Shown: piece after piece, positions 6,419 through 13,275 of the stretch
How positions within the stretch are numbered: the first letter of the stretch is position 1
Layout of the letters: each line of letters starts with the position of its first letter
NCBI GenBank assembly: GCA_017456945.1
Contig: JAFTIK010000057.1
Location: 1 to 14,438 of the forward strand
Length of the DNA stretch: 14,438 nucleotides
Direction: 5' to 3'
From: Clostridia bacterium
Lineage (GTDB): Bacteria; Bacillota_A; Clostridia; Christensenellales; Borkfalkiaceae
Translations under genes and position numbers: made by a program
Notes under the pieces: generated by a model
What the model was told of the DNA's origin: nothing
The model's database searches: none
What the model saw: only the letters and a program-made list of their open reading frames with translations

Positions 6419-6446
6419 ATTCTACCATATTTTTCCGTTTTGTCAA
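6419..6446 (-). promoter_or_regulatory. Minus-strand promoter of the candidate small RNA
   Basis: On the minus strand a perfect TTGACA (6446-6441) and TAGAAT (6424-6419, five of six matches) are spaced by 16 nt. A-tract DNA lies immediately upstream and could act as an UP element. No protein gene follows within the unit. Confidence 0.6.
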
Positions 6447-6574
6447 TAGGTTTTTGAAAAATTTTTTCAGAAAATTTGAAATTTTTTCAAAAATATTACA
6501 AAAAACACTTCAAAAATCTTTTCACAACCTATAAAATGCCGAAAATAAATTAAAAGTTAATTTAGTAGATAAAG
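6447..6574. other. A-tract-rich spacer between divergent promoters
   Basis: The gene-free interval from 6347 to 6664 holds the small-RNA unit, this A-tract stretch and the greA promoter and leader. Here runs of four to six A or T recur about every half to one helical turn. GAAAAATTTTTTC (6456-6468) and GAAATTTTTTC (6478-6488) are near-direct repeats 22 nt apart. TTCAAAAAT occurs at 6486 and 6509. ATAGGTT (6446-6452) and AACCTAT (6526-6532) form a distant inverted repeat. Such DNA is likely curved and could serve as UP element for both flanking promoters. No coding potential was seen. Confidence 0.5.
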
Positions 6575-6603
6575 TTGACAAAGTTCTTTACTTATATTAT
6601 AAT
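6575..6603 (+). promoter_or_regulatory. greA-operon promoter
   Basis: Perfect TTGACA (6575-6580), a 17-nt spacer and perfect TATAAT (6598-6603). It is the ideal sigma-A arrangement and the only strong promoter seen ahead of the greA-lysS-tmk-holB-ricT run, so it probably drives that operon. Confidence 0.93.
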
Positions 6604-6637
6604 ATCTAAGTTAGATTATAAGCAGGAGTATATCCTG
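6604..6637 (+). promoter_or_regulatory. Tandem inverted repeats at greA transcription start and leader
   Basis: ATCTAA-G-TTAGAT (6604-6616) is a perfect palindrome overlapping the predicted start point (about 6610), placed like an operator. CAGGA (6623-6627) pairs with TCCTG (6633-6637) as a small leader hairpin. The Shine-Dalgarno GGAGGT (6651-6656) stays free, 8 nt before the greA ATG. The symmetry is seen; a regulatory role is only inferred. Confidence 0.35.
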
Positions 6638-6664
6638 TCGTAAAAAATACGGAGGTCATAGATT

Positions 6665-7135
6665 ATGGCAGAAGAAGTAATACTTACTAAAGAAGGTAAA
6701 GAAGAACTTGAGAAACGCCTTGAATATTTGAAGGTGGAAAAGCGTGCGGAAATAACCGAAAGAATTAAGACGGCGAGAGAATTCGGCGACCTTTCGGAAA
6801 ACGCAGAATACGACGCTGCTAAAAACGAACAAGCAATGATTGAAGGTGAGATTTTAGAAATCGAAACCAAATTGAAATATGCTAGAATTATTACGGATAC
6901 GGGCGCTAAAAAAGGCACGGTATCACTCGGTAGCAAGGTTGACTTTATCGACGAAGAAATCGGCGAAGTTATGACTTACGAAATCGTAGGTACTACCGAA
7001 GCAGACGTTGAACAAGGCAGAATTTCCAACGAATCGCCCATCGGTAACGCTTTGCTTGGCAGAAAGGCTGGCGACACGATTAGAGTTGCTGTTCCCGCAG
7101 GCATTGCAACTATTACCATTAAGAAAGTTTACTAA
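6665..7135 (+). CDS. greA: Transcription elongation factor GreA
   Basis: A 156-residue protein of normal GreA length that rescues backtracked RNA polymerase by stimulating transcript cleavage. The N-terminal coiled coil (about 8-75) carries the tip motif FGDLSENAEYDAAKNEQ with the acidic pair Asp42 and Glu45 that coordinates the catalytic metal in the polymerase secondary channel. The C-terminal FKBP-like domain (about 80-156) ends with SPIGNALLGRKAGD, typical of the family. The start is fixed by GGAGGT at 8-nt spacing. It is the first gene of the operon, 17 nt ahead of lysS, the same pairing seen in many Firmicutes and other bacteria. Confidence 0.97.
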   Translation: MAEEVILTKEGKEELEKRLEYLKVEKRAEITERIKTAREFGDLSENAEYDAAKNEQAMIEGEILEIETKLKYARIITDTGAKKGTVSLGSKVDFIDEEIGEVMTYEIVGTTEADVEQGRISNESPIGNALLGRKAGDTIRVAVPAGIATITIKKVY

Positions 7136-7152
7136 TTTATAAGGAAAGAATT

Positions 7153-8661
7153 ATGCAAGAGAATAATAGACCCACTACGCCCGTAGTGGAAGAACAAGAT
7201 TTAAACGAAATTTTACGCATTAGGCGTGAAAAACTTCAAGCGCTTATCCAAGCGGGTAAGAACCCGTTTGAAAAGGTTAAGTATCCGCGCGATTCGTATA
7301 GTCAAGATATCAAAGACGATTACGAAAACTATCAAGGTAAAACGGTTGGCGTTGCAGGCAGGCTTATCAGTAAGCGTATTATGGGTAAAGCGTCTTTCGC
7401 GGTTATACTCGACGGAAAGGGAACGATTCAGTCATATCTTTCTATAAACGATTTGGGTGACGATTACCTTGCGTTTAAGGATTACGATATCGGCGATATT
7501 ATCGGTATTACGGGCGAAGTGTTTACCACTAGAACGGGTGAAATTTCAATTCACGCTCATCACGTTGAATTGCTTTCTAAATCACTTCTTCCGTTGCCTG
7601 AAAAGTATCACGGCTTAAAGGACGAAGATACCCGTTATCGTCAAAGAGAAATCGACCTTATCGCTAATCCCGAAGTTAAGCGCACTTTCGTTATGCGTTC
7701 TAAAATTCTTTCGGCTATTCGTGAATATCTCGACGGCGTTGGGTATTTAGAAGTTGACACGCCCGTTCTTCAACCTTTGGAAATCGGCGCTGCGGCTAGA
7801 CCTTTCAAAACTCATCATAACGCGCTATATATAGATATGTATCTTCGTATAGAAACCGAACTTTACTTAAAGCGCCTTATCGTTGGTGGTTTCGATAAAG
7901 TTTACGAAGTTGGTAGAATTTTCAGAAACGAAGGTATGGATAGGTCTCACAACCCCGAATTTACTACGGTTGAAATGTACCAAGCGTATAGCGATTACTT
8001 CGATATGATGGATTTAATCGAAGATATGTATCGTACAATCACTATAAAAGTTTGCGGAACTGATAAAATCAATTCTCAGGGCGTAGATATCGATATGGGA
8101 AAAAAGTGGGAAAGACTCACTATGGTTGAAGCCGTTAAGAAGTACGCTGGCGTTGATTATAACGACTGGGCTACCGACGAACAGGCTAGAGCCGTTGCTA
8201 AGGAAAAGGACGTAGTTGTTGAAGAAGGTGACGAAGCGACCAAAGGTCACGTGCTAATTGCGTTCTTCGACGCGTTCGTTGAAGAAAAACTTATTCAACC
8301 GACCATTATTTACGATTATCCGGTAGAAAACTCTCCGCTCGCAAAGAGAAAGCCTTCTAATCCCGCGTTTACCGAAAGATTTGAATACTTTATGTATGCA
8401 AGAGAAATGGGTAACGCATTTTCTGAACTTAACGACCCGATTGACCAGAAGGAAAGATTCGTTAAACAAGTTGAAGCAAAACGCGCGCGTGGTGGAAACG
8501 ACGCTAAGGTGGATGAAGACTTTATTACGGCGCTTGAATACGGCTTGCCCCCGACGGGTGGACTTGGCTTCGGCGTAGATAGATTAGTTATGCTACTTAC
8601 CGATAGCGCGTCTATTAGAGACGTAATTTTGTTCCCCACGATGAAACCCATTAAGAAGTAG
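7153..8661 (+). CDS. lysS: Lysyl-tRNA synthetase, class II
   Basis: A 502-residue class II enzyme that charges tRNA-Lys. An N-terminal OB-fold for anticodon binding spans about 62-142. Catalytic motif 1 is near 199-217 (EVDTPVLQP, then GAAARPF), motif 2 is FRNEG...HNPEFTTVEMY (257-276) and motif 3 is GLGFGVDRLVMLL near the C-terminus, followed by the usual SIRDVILFPTMKP. One variation: the usual GGAAARPF reads IGAAARPF. Length and motifs are complete. Translation starts at ATG 7153 after AAGGAAAG. No T-box leader lies upstream; it is expressed with greA. Confidence 0.97.
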   Translation: MQENNRPTTPVVEEQDLNEILRIRREKLQALIQAGKNPFEKVKYPRDSYSQDIKDDYENYQGKTVGVAGRLISKRIMGKASFAVILDGKGTIQSYLSINDLGDDYLAFKDYDIGDIIGITGEVFTTRTGEISIHAHHVELLSKSLLPLPEKYHGLKDEDTRYRQREIDLIANPEVKRTFVMRSKILSAIREYLDGVGYLEVDTPVLQPLEIGAAARPFKTHHNALYIDMYLRIETELYLKRLIVGGFDKVYEVGRIFRNEGMDRSHNPEFTTVEMYQAYSDYFDMMDLIEDMYRTITIKVCGTDKINSQGVDIDMGKKWERLTMVEAVKKYAGVDYNDWATDEQARAVAKEKDVVVEEGDEATKGHVLIAFFDAFVEEKLIQPTIIYDYPVENSPLAKRKPSNPAFTERFEYFMYAREMGNAFSELNDPIDQKERFVKQVEAKRARGGNDAKVDEDFITALEYGLPPTGGLGFGVDRLVMLLTDSASIRDVILFPTMKPIKK

Positions 8662-8667
8662 GATTTT

Positions 8668-9843
8668 ATGGATAGTAGAATTACAAAAAAGAGATTGTCC
8701 GATTACCTTTCATATCAATGGATTTTCGTAATAGTAATGTGCGTGGTCGCAATTATAGTGTGGGAACTTGCTTACACGATAGGCTCGGTGCGTTTAACCG
8801 TAGGTCAGCACTTTAAGTTCTATTACGATAAAACCGTTTGGTCGGGCTCGACTTCGGACGTTTATAACCTTTTTGACGAAAAGGATACTTTCAGTTACGA
8901 TATTCTTTCAGTTGATAACGAAGCAATCTTGTCGGAAAACGATATTCTTTCTACAAGGCTTTACGTACAAGAAGGTGATATTTTAATCACAAACTCGTAC
9001 GAGCCGACCGACGAAGAAAGGGAAGACGGCGAAATAGTTCTTGCAAAATCGCGTATAGACAATATGAATATATATACCCTTACCGATTTAAGCAGAGATG
9101 CTAAAGCCTATTTGTTTAAGTTTTTGAAAGACGATTTGCAAATTACGGCTAATACTAACGTCGCTACGATAGAATTAGAACAACCGCCCGTTAACGCAAC
9201 GCAAGACGAAAAGTTGGTTTTTAAGGCTGTAAAGAATAATAGAATTAAAGATGAAAAGGCTAACGCTTTTGAGTCTGCGGTGTTAGATTTCAAAACGGGC
9301 TCTAAGGAAATTGAAGAAATTTATTCTTCTGCTATCGAGCAGAGTAAGGTTTCTAAGCATTTCCGTAGCCGTATGAAAAAGGATAACCGTTTCCGTAGCG
9401 ACGCGGAGATTGCTAGCGGTATAAAAAAGGAAACGCAAAGGATAAAAGACCTTATCGTAGAAGTTGTAGATTTCGATAAAATTCTCGCATGTACGAGTAT
9501 ACATTATAATTATACTAAATACGCGCAGAGCGTAGAAGTACACGCTGAAGACGACTATTTTGAAGATTTTCAGAGCGCTCTTGATATGGAAAAGGCTTGC
9601 GGTAGGGAAAATGCGCCTTACGGTATAAAGGTTGAAGCGCTTAATAACTATCGCGCGGACGGCAAGGACGATACTACTAAGTATTTCCAACTTGCAGAAG
9701 CCGCTGCGGACGAAGAAAACCCTAGTTCTAAAGACGTAGTTATTATGGCGTTTAATTTCCGCGCATATCAGCCTGACTTGCAGTTTGAGTGCATAGCGTT
9801 TATGAATACTATGGTTAGGGCTTGCAGTAATATTTTGGATTAA
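8668..9843 (+). CDS. Unrecognised single-pass membrane protein
   Basis: A 391-residue protein with one N-terminal hydrophobic segment (about 18-39) after a basic start, giving an uncleaved anchor with a large domain most likely outside the membrane. The body is highly charged (many Asp, Glu and Lys) and contains a helix-prone region at about 200-270, then a segment with DDYFEDFQSALDMEKACGREN and a C-terminal VVIMAFNFRAYQPDLQFEC. Cysteines are few, and no enzymatic motif or known domain was recognised. The start lies 6 nt after lysS, with AGGA overlapping the lysS stop, and tmk follows 5 nt downstream, so it is embedded in the housekeeping operon. Function is unknown. Confidence 0.75.
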   Translation: MDSRITKKRLSDYLSYQWIFVIVMCVVAIIVWELAYTIGSVRLTVGQHFKFYYDKTVWSGSTSDVYNLFDEKDTFSYDILSVDNEAILSENDILSTRLYVQEGDILITNSYEPTDEEREDGEIVLAKSRIDNMNIYTLTDLSRDAKAYLFKFLKDDLQITANTNVATIELEQPPVNATQDEKLVFKAVKNNRIKDEKANAFESAVLDFKTGSKEIEEIYSSAIEQSKVSKHFRSRMKKDNRFRSDAEIASGIKKETQRIKDLIVEVVDFDKILACTSIHYNYTKYAQSVEVHAEDDYFEDFQSALDMEKACGRENAPYGIKVEALNNYRADGKDDTTKYFQLAEAAADEENPSSKDVVIMAFNFRAYQPDLQFECIAFMNTMVRACSNILD

Positions 9844-9848
9844 AAATT

Positions 9849-10472
9849 ATGACAGGTAAGTTTATAACTTTCGAAGGGTGTGATGGGGTTGTCAAATCCC
9901 GCCAAATTCACATGCTTGAAGAATATCTTAAAAACAACGATATACAATATTTTTTAACACGCGAACCGGGTGGTACGGGCGTTTCCGAACAAATTCGTTC
10001 GGTTATTTTAGACGGTAGAAATACCACTATGACAGACGAGTGTGAAGCCCTTTTATACGCCGCTGCGCGCGTTCAACTCTTAAAAGAAGAGATTTCGCCA
10101 AGGCTTAATGCAGGCGAATTAGTGCTTTGCGATAGGTATATCGATTCTTCGTTTGCTTATCAAGGATACGCAAGGGGTTTAGGGGTGGATTTCGTTGAAA
10201 AAATAAACGATTTCGCCGTTAAAAACTTTATGCCCGATTATACCGTGTTTTTATCGTTGCCCCCCGAACAAGCGTTTAAGCGCAAGGGTGGCGTGGATAA
10301 GACGGATAGAGTGGAACTTTCGGGCAGAGAGTTTCACGATAAGGTTTACGGCGGATACCTTGAGCTTGCAAAAAAATACCCCGAACGCTTTATAGTAATC
10401 GACGCTTCGGGTAGTAGAGAAGAAACTCACGCAAAAGTAATTAAAAGTTTAAAAGATAAGGGTATAATATGA
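9849..10472 (+). CDS. tmk: Thymidylate kinase with atypical Walker A
   Basis: A 207-residue dTMP kinase (dTMP + ATP to dTDP + ADP), essential for dTTP supply. Family motifs: substrate-binding REPGGTG (38-44), the DRYIDSSFAYQGYARGLG block (95-112), and a LID region with TDRVE and EFHDKVYGGY ending in ERFIVID. The phosphate-binding loop is unusual: where the family has DGxGKST, it reads DGVVKSRQ (12-19), so the Gly before the catalytic Lys16 is Val15 and the Thr after Ser17 is Arg18. The frame and all other motifs are intact, so this is not a decayed gene overall. The stop overlaps the holB start as ATGA. Either the variant is a functional adaptation of this lineage or it reflects sequence error; identity as Tmk is clear. 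Confidence 0.93.
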   Translation: MTGKFITFEGCDGVVKSRQIHMLEEYLKNNDIQYFLTREPGGTGVSEQIRSVILDGRNTTMTDECEALLYAAARVQLLKEEISPRLNAGELVLCDRYIDSSFAYQGYARGLGVDFVEKINDFAVKNFMPDYTVFLSLPPEQAFKRKGGVDKTDRVELSGREFHDKVYGGYLELAKKYPERFIVIDASGSREETHAKVIKSLKDKGII

Positions 10473-11449
10473 TTGATTTAACTGCTCTGTTGAAAGATAC
10501 CAACGCTTACGGTGTGGTAAAAGGCGATTTGCAATCAAATAGGCTTTCGCACGCCTATCTGTTTCTTACGCCTGACGGGGACAATCTTACCGAATACCTT
10601 AAAATATTTGCTAAACTAATTATTTGCAAGGACGGTGGCTGTGGTAAATGCCGCGCTTGTAGGCTTATAGACGAGAATTCCTTTCCCGACCTTGCTATTT
10701 TTCCAAAAGACGGGGAAAGCGTGCTAGTTGACGACGTTAACTCGCTTATAAACGACAGTTATATTAAGCCTATAGAGTGCGATAAAAAAGTGTTTATCAT
10801 TTCGCAAGCGCAAACTATGAACTTGCCTTCGCAAAACAAGTTGTTAAAGACTTTGGAAGAACCGCCTAAAGGGGTGCATATACTAATCGGCGCGACTAGT
10901 GAGTTCCCTTTGCTTGCAACCGTAAAATCTAGGGTTAAAAAACTTGAAATTCCACCATTTTCGCCTGAAAAACTAGTGAGCGCGTTAAAGGGGGAATATA
11001 CCGACCTTGAACGGCTTAACAACGCCGTAGAATGCGGTGACGGCACGGTTGGTAAGGCTGTAAAACTGTATTCAGACGATTCGTTAAAAGACGCTATCGA
11101 TCTTGTGGTCGATATGCTAATCAATATGAAATCTAGCGCAAACGTTCTAGATTACTCTATTAAAATCTCTCAAACGGATAGTGAATTATCTTCTTTTTTA
11201 TCCGTTTTAGAACTAATACTTCGGGATATGCTCGTTATCTCGCAAGGTAAAAAGGAACTTTGCGTAAACAAGAACGCAGAGTATATTATGAATAATTCTA
11301 CGGGCTTTTCTACGGGGGCTATAATCAACGCTTTGGAAAAGGTTACCGAGTCTTACGAGCGGAAAAAATTCAACGCCAACCCGACTATGCTTGTCGAGTG
11401 GCTATTATTCCAGATTCTGGAGGGGAAATATAAATGGCAAAAATTATAG
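10469..11449 (+). CDS. holB: DNA polymerase III delta' subunit
   Basis: A 326-residue AAA+ clamp-loader subunit. RLSHAYLF (25-32) is the typical N-terminal strand. A zinc-binding set CKDGGCGKCRAC (Cys53, 58, 61, 64) follows, then KVFIISQAQTMNLPSQNKLLKTLEEPP, the conserved delta' block, and a sensor-region SRVKKLEIPPFS. As expected for delta', the Walker A is absent (TPDGDNL in its place), so it does not bind ATP. The C-terminal alpha-helical collar domain spans about 205-326. It overlaps tmk by 4 nt and ricT by 16 nt; this tmk-holB-ricT order matches Bacillus apart from small genes missing here (yaaQ, yaaR). Confidence 0.93.
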   Translation: MIDLTALLKDTNAYGVVKGDLQSNRLSHAYLFLTPDGDNLTEYLKIFAKLIICKDGGCGKCRACRLIDENSFPDLAIFPKDGESVLVDDVNSLINDSYIKPIECDKKVFIISQAQTMNLPSQNKLLKTLEEPPKGVHILIGATSEFPLLATVKSRVKKLEIPPFSPEKLVSALKGEYTDLERLNNAVECGDGTVGKAVKLYSDDSLKDAIDLVVDMLINMKSSANVLDYSIKISQTDSELSSFLSVLELILRDMLVISQGKKELCVNKNAEYIMNNSTGFSTGAIINALEKVTESYERKKFNANPTMLVEWLLFQILEGKYKWQKL

Positions 11450-12315
11450 GCGTAAAGTTTAAGAATACCGCAAAGGTTTACTATTTTGCGCCGGCTGATG
11501 AAAATGATATATATCAAGAAAAATCGGGGGTTATTGTTGAAACCGCAAAGGGTTTAGAGTACGGTACGGTAGTTTTCGGCGTTAAGGAAGTTGACGATAA
11601 GGAAATAGTTCATCCCTTAAAGTCTATCGTTAGAAAGGCTACGGAAAAGGACGAAAAAATCGTTCGCGATAACGAAAAGAAAATACCCGAAGCAATGGAA
11701 TATGCCGAACAGAAGATTTCCGAACTCGGTTTGGATATGAAACTTATCGGTTGCGAATACGCTTTCGACGGCAAGAAGATAGTTTTCTTGTTTACTTCGG
11801 ACGGTAGGGTGGATTTTAGAGAACTCGTAAAAGTTCTTGCTGCAAGATTCCACTTAAGAATAGAACTCCGTCAGGTCGGTATTCGTGATGAAACCAAGAT
11901 TTTGGGTGGTATAGCTCCTTGTGGTAGAGAGTGTTGTTGTTCTAGTTGTATTTCGGAATTCGGCAAAGTTTCAATAAAAATGGCAAAGAACCAAGGCTTG
12001 CACCTTAACCCGTCCAAGATAAGCGGGCTTTGCGGTAGGCTTATGTGTTGTTTAGAGTTTGAAAACGACTATTACGCAGAAGCGTGCAAGAAGATGCCCA
12101 AAGTGGGCGGAACGGTAGGCACGCCAGAAGGTAACGGCACGGTCGTTTCCAACGATATGCTTAAAATGATTTGCAAGGTGAAGATTACCCACGGCGACGG
12201 TAGCGAAGTTTATAAAGATTTCCCCGTAAAAGACCTTCAATTTAAACGTGGACAAAACCAAGACGACGGAAAAGACGATAAAGTTTCCGAAGATATGAAG
12301 AAAATTTTGGATTAG
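11434..12315 (+). CDS. ricT: PSP1-domain protein RicT (YaaT)
   Basis: A 293-residue PSP1-family protein. In Bacillus RicT works with RicA and RicF in an Fe-S-cluster-bearing complex that supports RNase Y-dependent RNA maturation and affects sporulation and biofilm formation. The core motifs are present: RQVGIRDETKILGGI, CGRECCC (163-169), SIKMAKNQGLHLNPSKISG and LCGRLMCCL (199-207). Cysteines at 163, 167-169, 172, 200, 205, 206 and 218 provide cluster ligands. The C-terminal tail is charged and shorter than the core. The start is supported by GGAGGGG inside the end of holB. ricA and ricF are not in the window. Confidence 0.93.
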   Translation: MAKIIGVKFKNTAKVYYFAPADENDIYQEKSGVIVETAKGLEYGTVVFGVKEVDDKEIVHPLKSIVRKATEKDEKIVRDNEKKIPEAMEYAEQKISELGLDMKLIGCEYAFDGKKIVFLFTSDGRVDFRELVKVLAARFHLRIELRQVGIRDETKILGGIAPCGRECCCSSCISEFGKVSIKMAKNQGLHLNPSKISGLCGRLMCCLEFENDYYAEACKKMPKVGGTVGTPEGNGTVVSNDMLKMICKVKITHGDGSEVYKDFPVKDLQFKRGQNQDDGKDDKVSEDMKKILD

Positions 12316-12318
12316 TAG

Positions 12319-12347
12319 TTTACAAATGCAAAAGTTTGTGATACAAT
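12319..12347 (+). promoter_or_regulatory. Promoter of the ferredoxin gene
   Basis: TTTACA (12319-12324) and TACAAT (12342-12347) are separated by 17 nt, with five of six matches in each box. It begins 4 nt after the ricT stop, giving the ferredoxin transcription independent of the upstream operon. Confidence 0.75.
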
Positions 12348-12377
12348 AAAAGAAAAACAAGTAGGAGGAGAACTCAA

Positions 12378-12548
12378 ATGGCATATAAGATAAGTGATGC
12401 ATGTATTTCCTGCGGTGCTTGTGCAGATACCTGTCCTTGCGGTGCTATTAGCGAAGGTGAAACTCAATACGTTATCGACGCTGAAGCTTGCATGAGTTGC
12501 GGTGCTTGCGCTGAAGGTTGCCCCGTTGAGGCTATTTCGGAAGAATAA
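12378..12548 (+). CDS. 2[4Fe-4S] ferredoxin, clostridial type
   Basis: A 56-residue electron carrier with two cluster-binding motifs: C-x2-C-x2-C-x3-CP at Cys9, 12, 15, 19 and again at Cys38, 41, 44, 48. This is the classic length and layout of small clostridial ferredoxins. An extra Cys21 follows the first motif. The pseudo-twofold repeat (CGAC...CP...AIS in each half) is clear. Translation starts at ATG 12378 after the very strong AGGAGGAG (12363-12370). It has its own promoter and a tight terminator, suggesting strong monocistronic expression between ricT and yabB. It implies anaerobic or low-potential redox metabolism. Confidence 0.95.
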   Translation: MAYKISDACISCGACADTCPCGAISEGETQYVIDAEACMSCGACAEGCPVEAISEE

Positions 12549-12562
12549 GAAATTCAAAAAAT

Positions 12563-12595
12563 TTTAAGGCACGAGTTCCGTGCCTTAAATTTTTT
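12563..12595 (+). terminator. Intrinsic terminator after ferredoxin
   Basis: An 11-bp perfect stem (12563-12573 with 12579-12589, core AAGGCACG/CGTGCCTT) with a 5-nt loop is followed by six T. It closes the ferredoxin unit and probably also the upstream operon. The next gene starts only 13 nt later with no promoter of its own that I can see, so some readthrough may be needed. Confidence 0.92.
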
Positions 12596-12607
12596 ATTAG
12601 GGAAATT

Positions 12608-13273
12608 ATGATTAGAACGGAAGATTTGGGCGTAAATAACTTAAAGGTTTTACAGGATGACGAAGGGTATTGTTTTACTTCGGATTCCGTTCTTTTGGCG
12701 CGCTTTGCTAAGCCAAAGATGGGCGACGTCGTTGCCGATTTTTGTTCTGGTAGTGGAATAGTTGGGTTTTATTATTACGGGCTAAACTGTCAAACGGTTT
12801 CTAGCCTTACATTTTTTGAACTTCAAACGGCGCTTTACTCTCTTTCTGTAAAAAGCATAGAACTAAACGGGTTGTCTGACAAGGTAAATGCGGTTAACAC
12901 TCGCTTGCAAGATATAGATAACGAGTATGCGGGCAAGTTTTCGCTTATTTTATGTAACCCACCGTATATGGCTAAAGATGCTGGCGCGCTAGATAAAGAT
13001 TACAACGTAGCAATCTGCCGTAGAGAAGTGGAACTTTCACTAGAAGAACTTATAACGGCTATTAGCAGATGCTTAAAATACGGTGGTAGAACGGCTATCG
13101 TGCACCGTGCGGATAGGCTTGCAGACGTTATATGTTGTATGCGCGCGCATGGGATAGAGCCCAAGCGAGTGCAGTTCGTTAAAAGTGGTGATAAAGAGCC
13201 CTACCTTTTGCTTATCGAAGGGGTAAAGGGTGGTAAAAGCGGTATGCACGTTATGAAAGTTTTGGAGAATTAG
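12608..13273 (+). CDS. yabB: tRNA1(Val) adenine-N6-methyltransferase-like (YabB/TrmN6)
   Basis: A 221-residue class I SAM-dependent methyltransferase of the small-methyltransferase type. N-terminal LQDDEGYCFTSDSVLLARFA matches the YfiC/YabB opening. The SAM-binding motif I is DFCSGSGIV (44-52), and the catalytic CNPPY (116-120) marks an adenine- or base-amino-methylating enzyme. E. coli TrmN6 methylates A37 of tRNA1(Val); the substrate here is assigned by family and by position before rsmI, as in Bacillus (yabB-yazA-yabC). The small GIY-YIG gene yazA normally between them is absent; rsmI starts 2 nt after this stop. Confidence 0.85.
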   Translation: MIRTEDLGVNNLKVLQDDEGYCFTSDSVLLARFAKPKMGDVVADFCSGSGIVGFYYYGLNCQTVSSLTFFELQTALYSLSVKSIELNGLSDKVNAVNTRLQDIDNEYAGKFSLILCNPPYMAKDAGALDKDYNVAICRREVELSLEELITAISRCLKYGGRTAIVHRADRLADVICCMRAHGIEPKRVQFVKSGDKEPYLLLIEGVKGGKSGMHVMKVLEN

Positions 13274-13275
13274 TT

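Noticed and set aside
6616..6936. Minus-strand 106-codon frame opposite greA
   Set aside because: It is antisense to the conserved greA coding region and promoter, with no recognisable motif.
7136..7152. T-box or other riboswitch ahead of lysS
   Set aside because: Only 17 nt separate greA and lysS, too short for any such leader.
6119..7171. Shared 13-mer GAGAATAATAGAC at 6119-6131 and 7159-7171
   Set aside because: Only two copies, one inside lysS coding sequence, in AT-rich DNA and with no symmetry; probably chance.
9876..9905. Frameshift explaining the odd tmk Walker A
   Set aside because: The reading frame is correct on both sides and the neighbouring residues match the family, so the change is by substitution, not by shifted frame.
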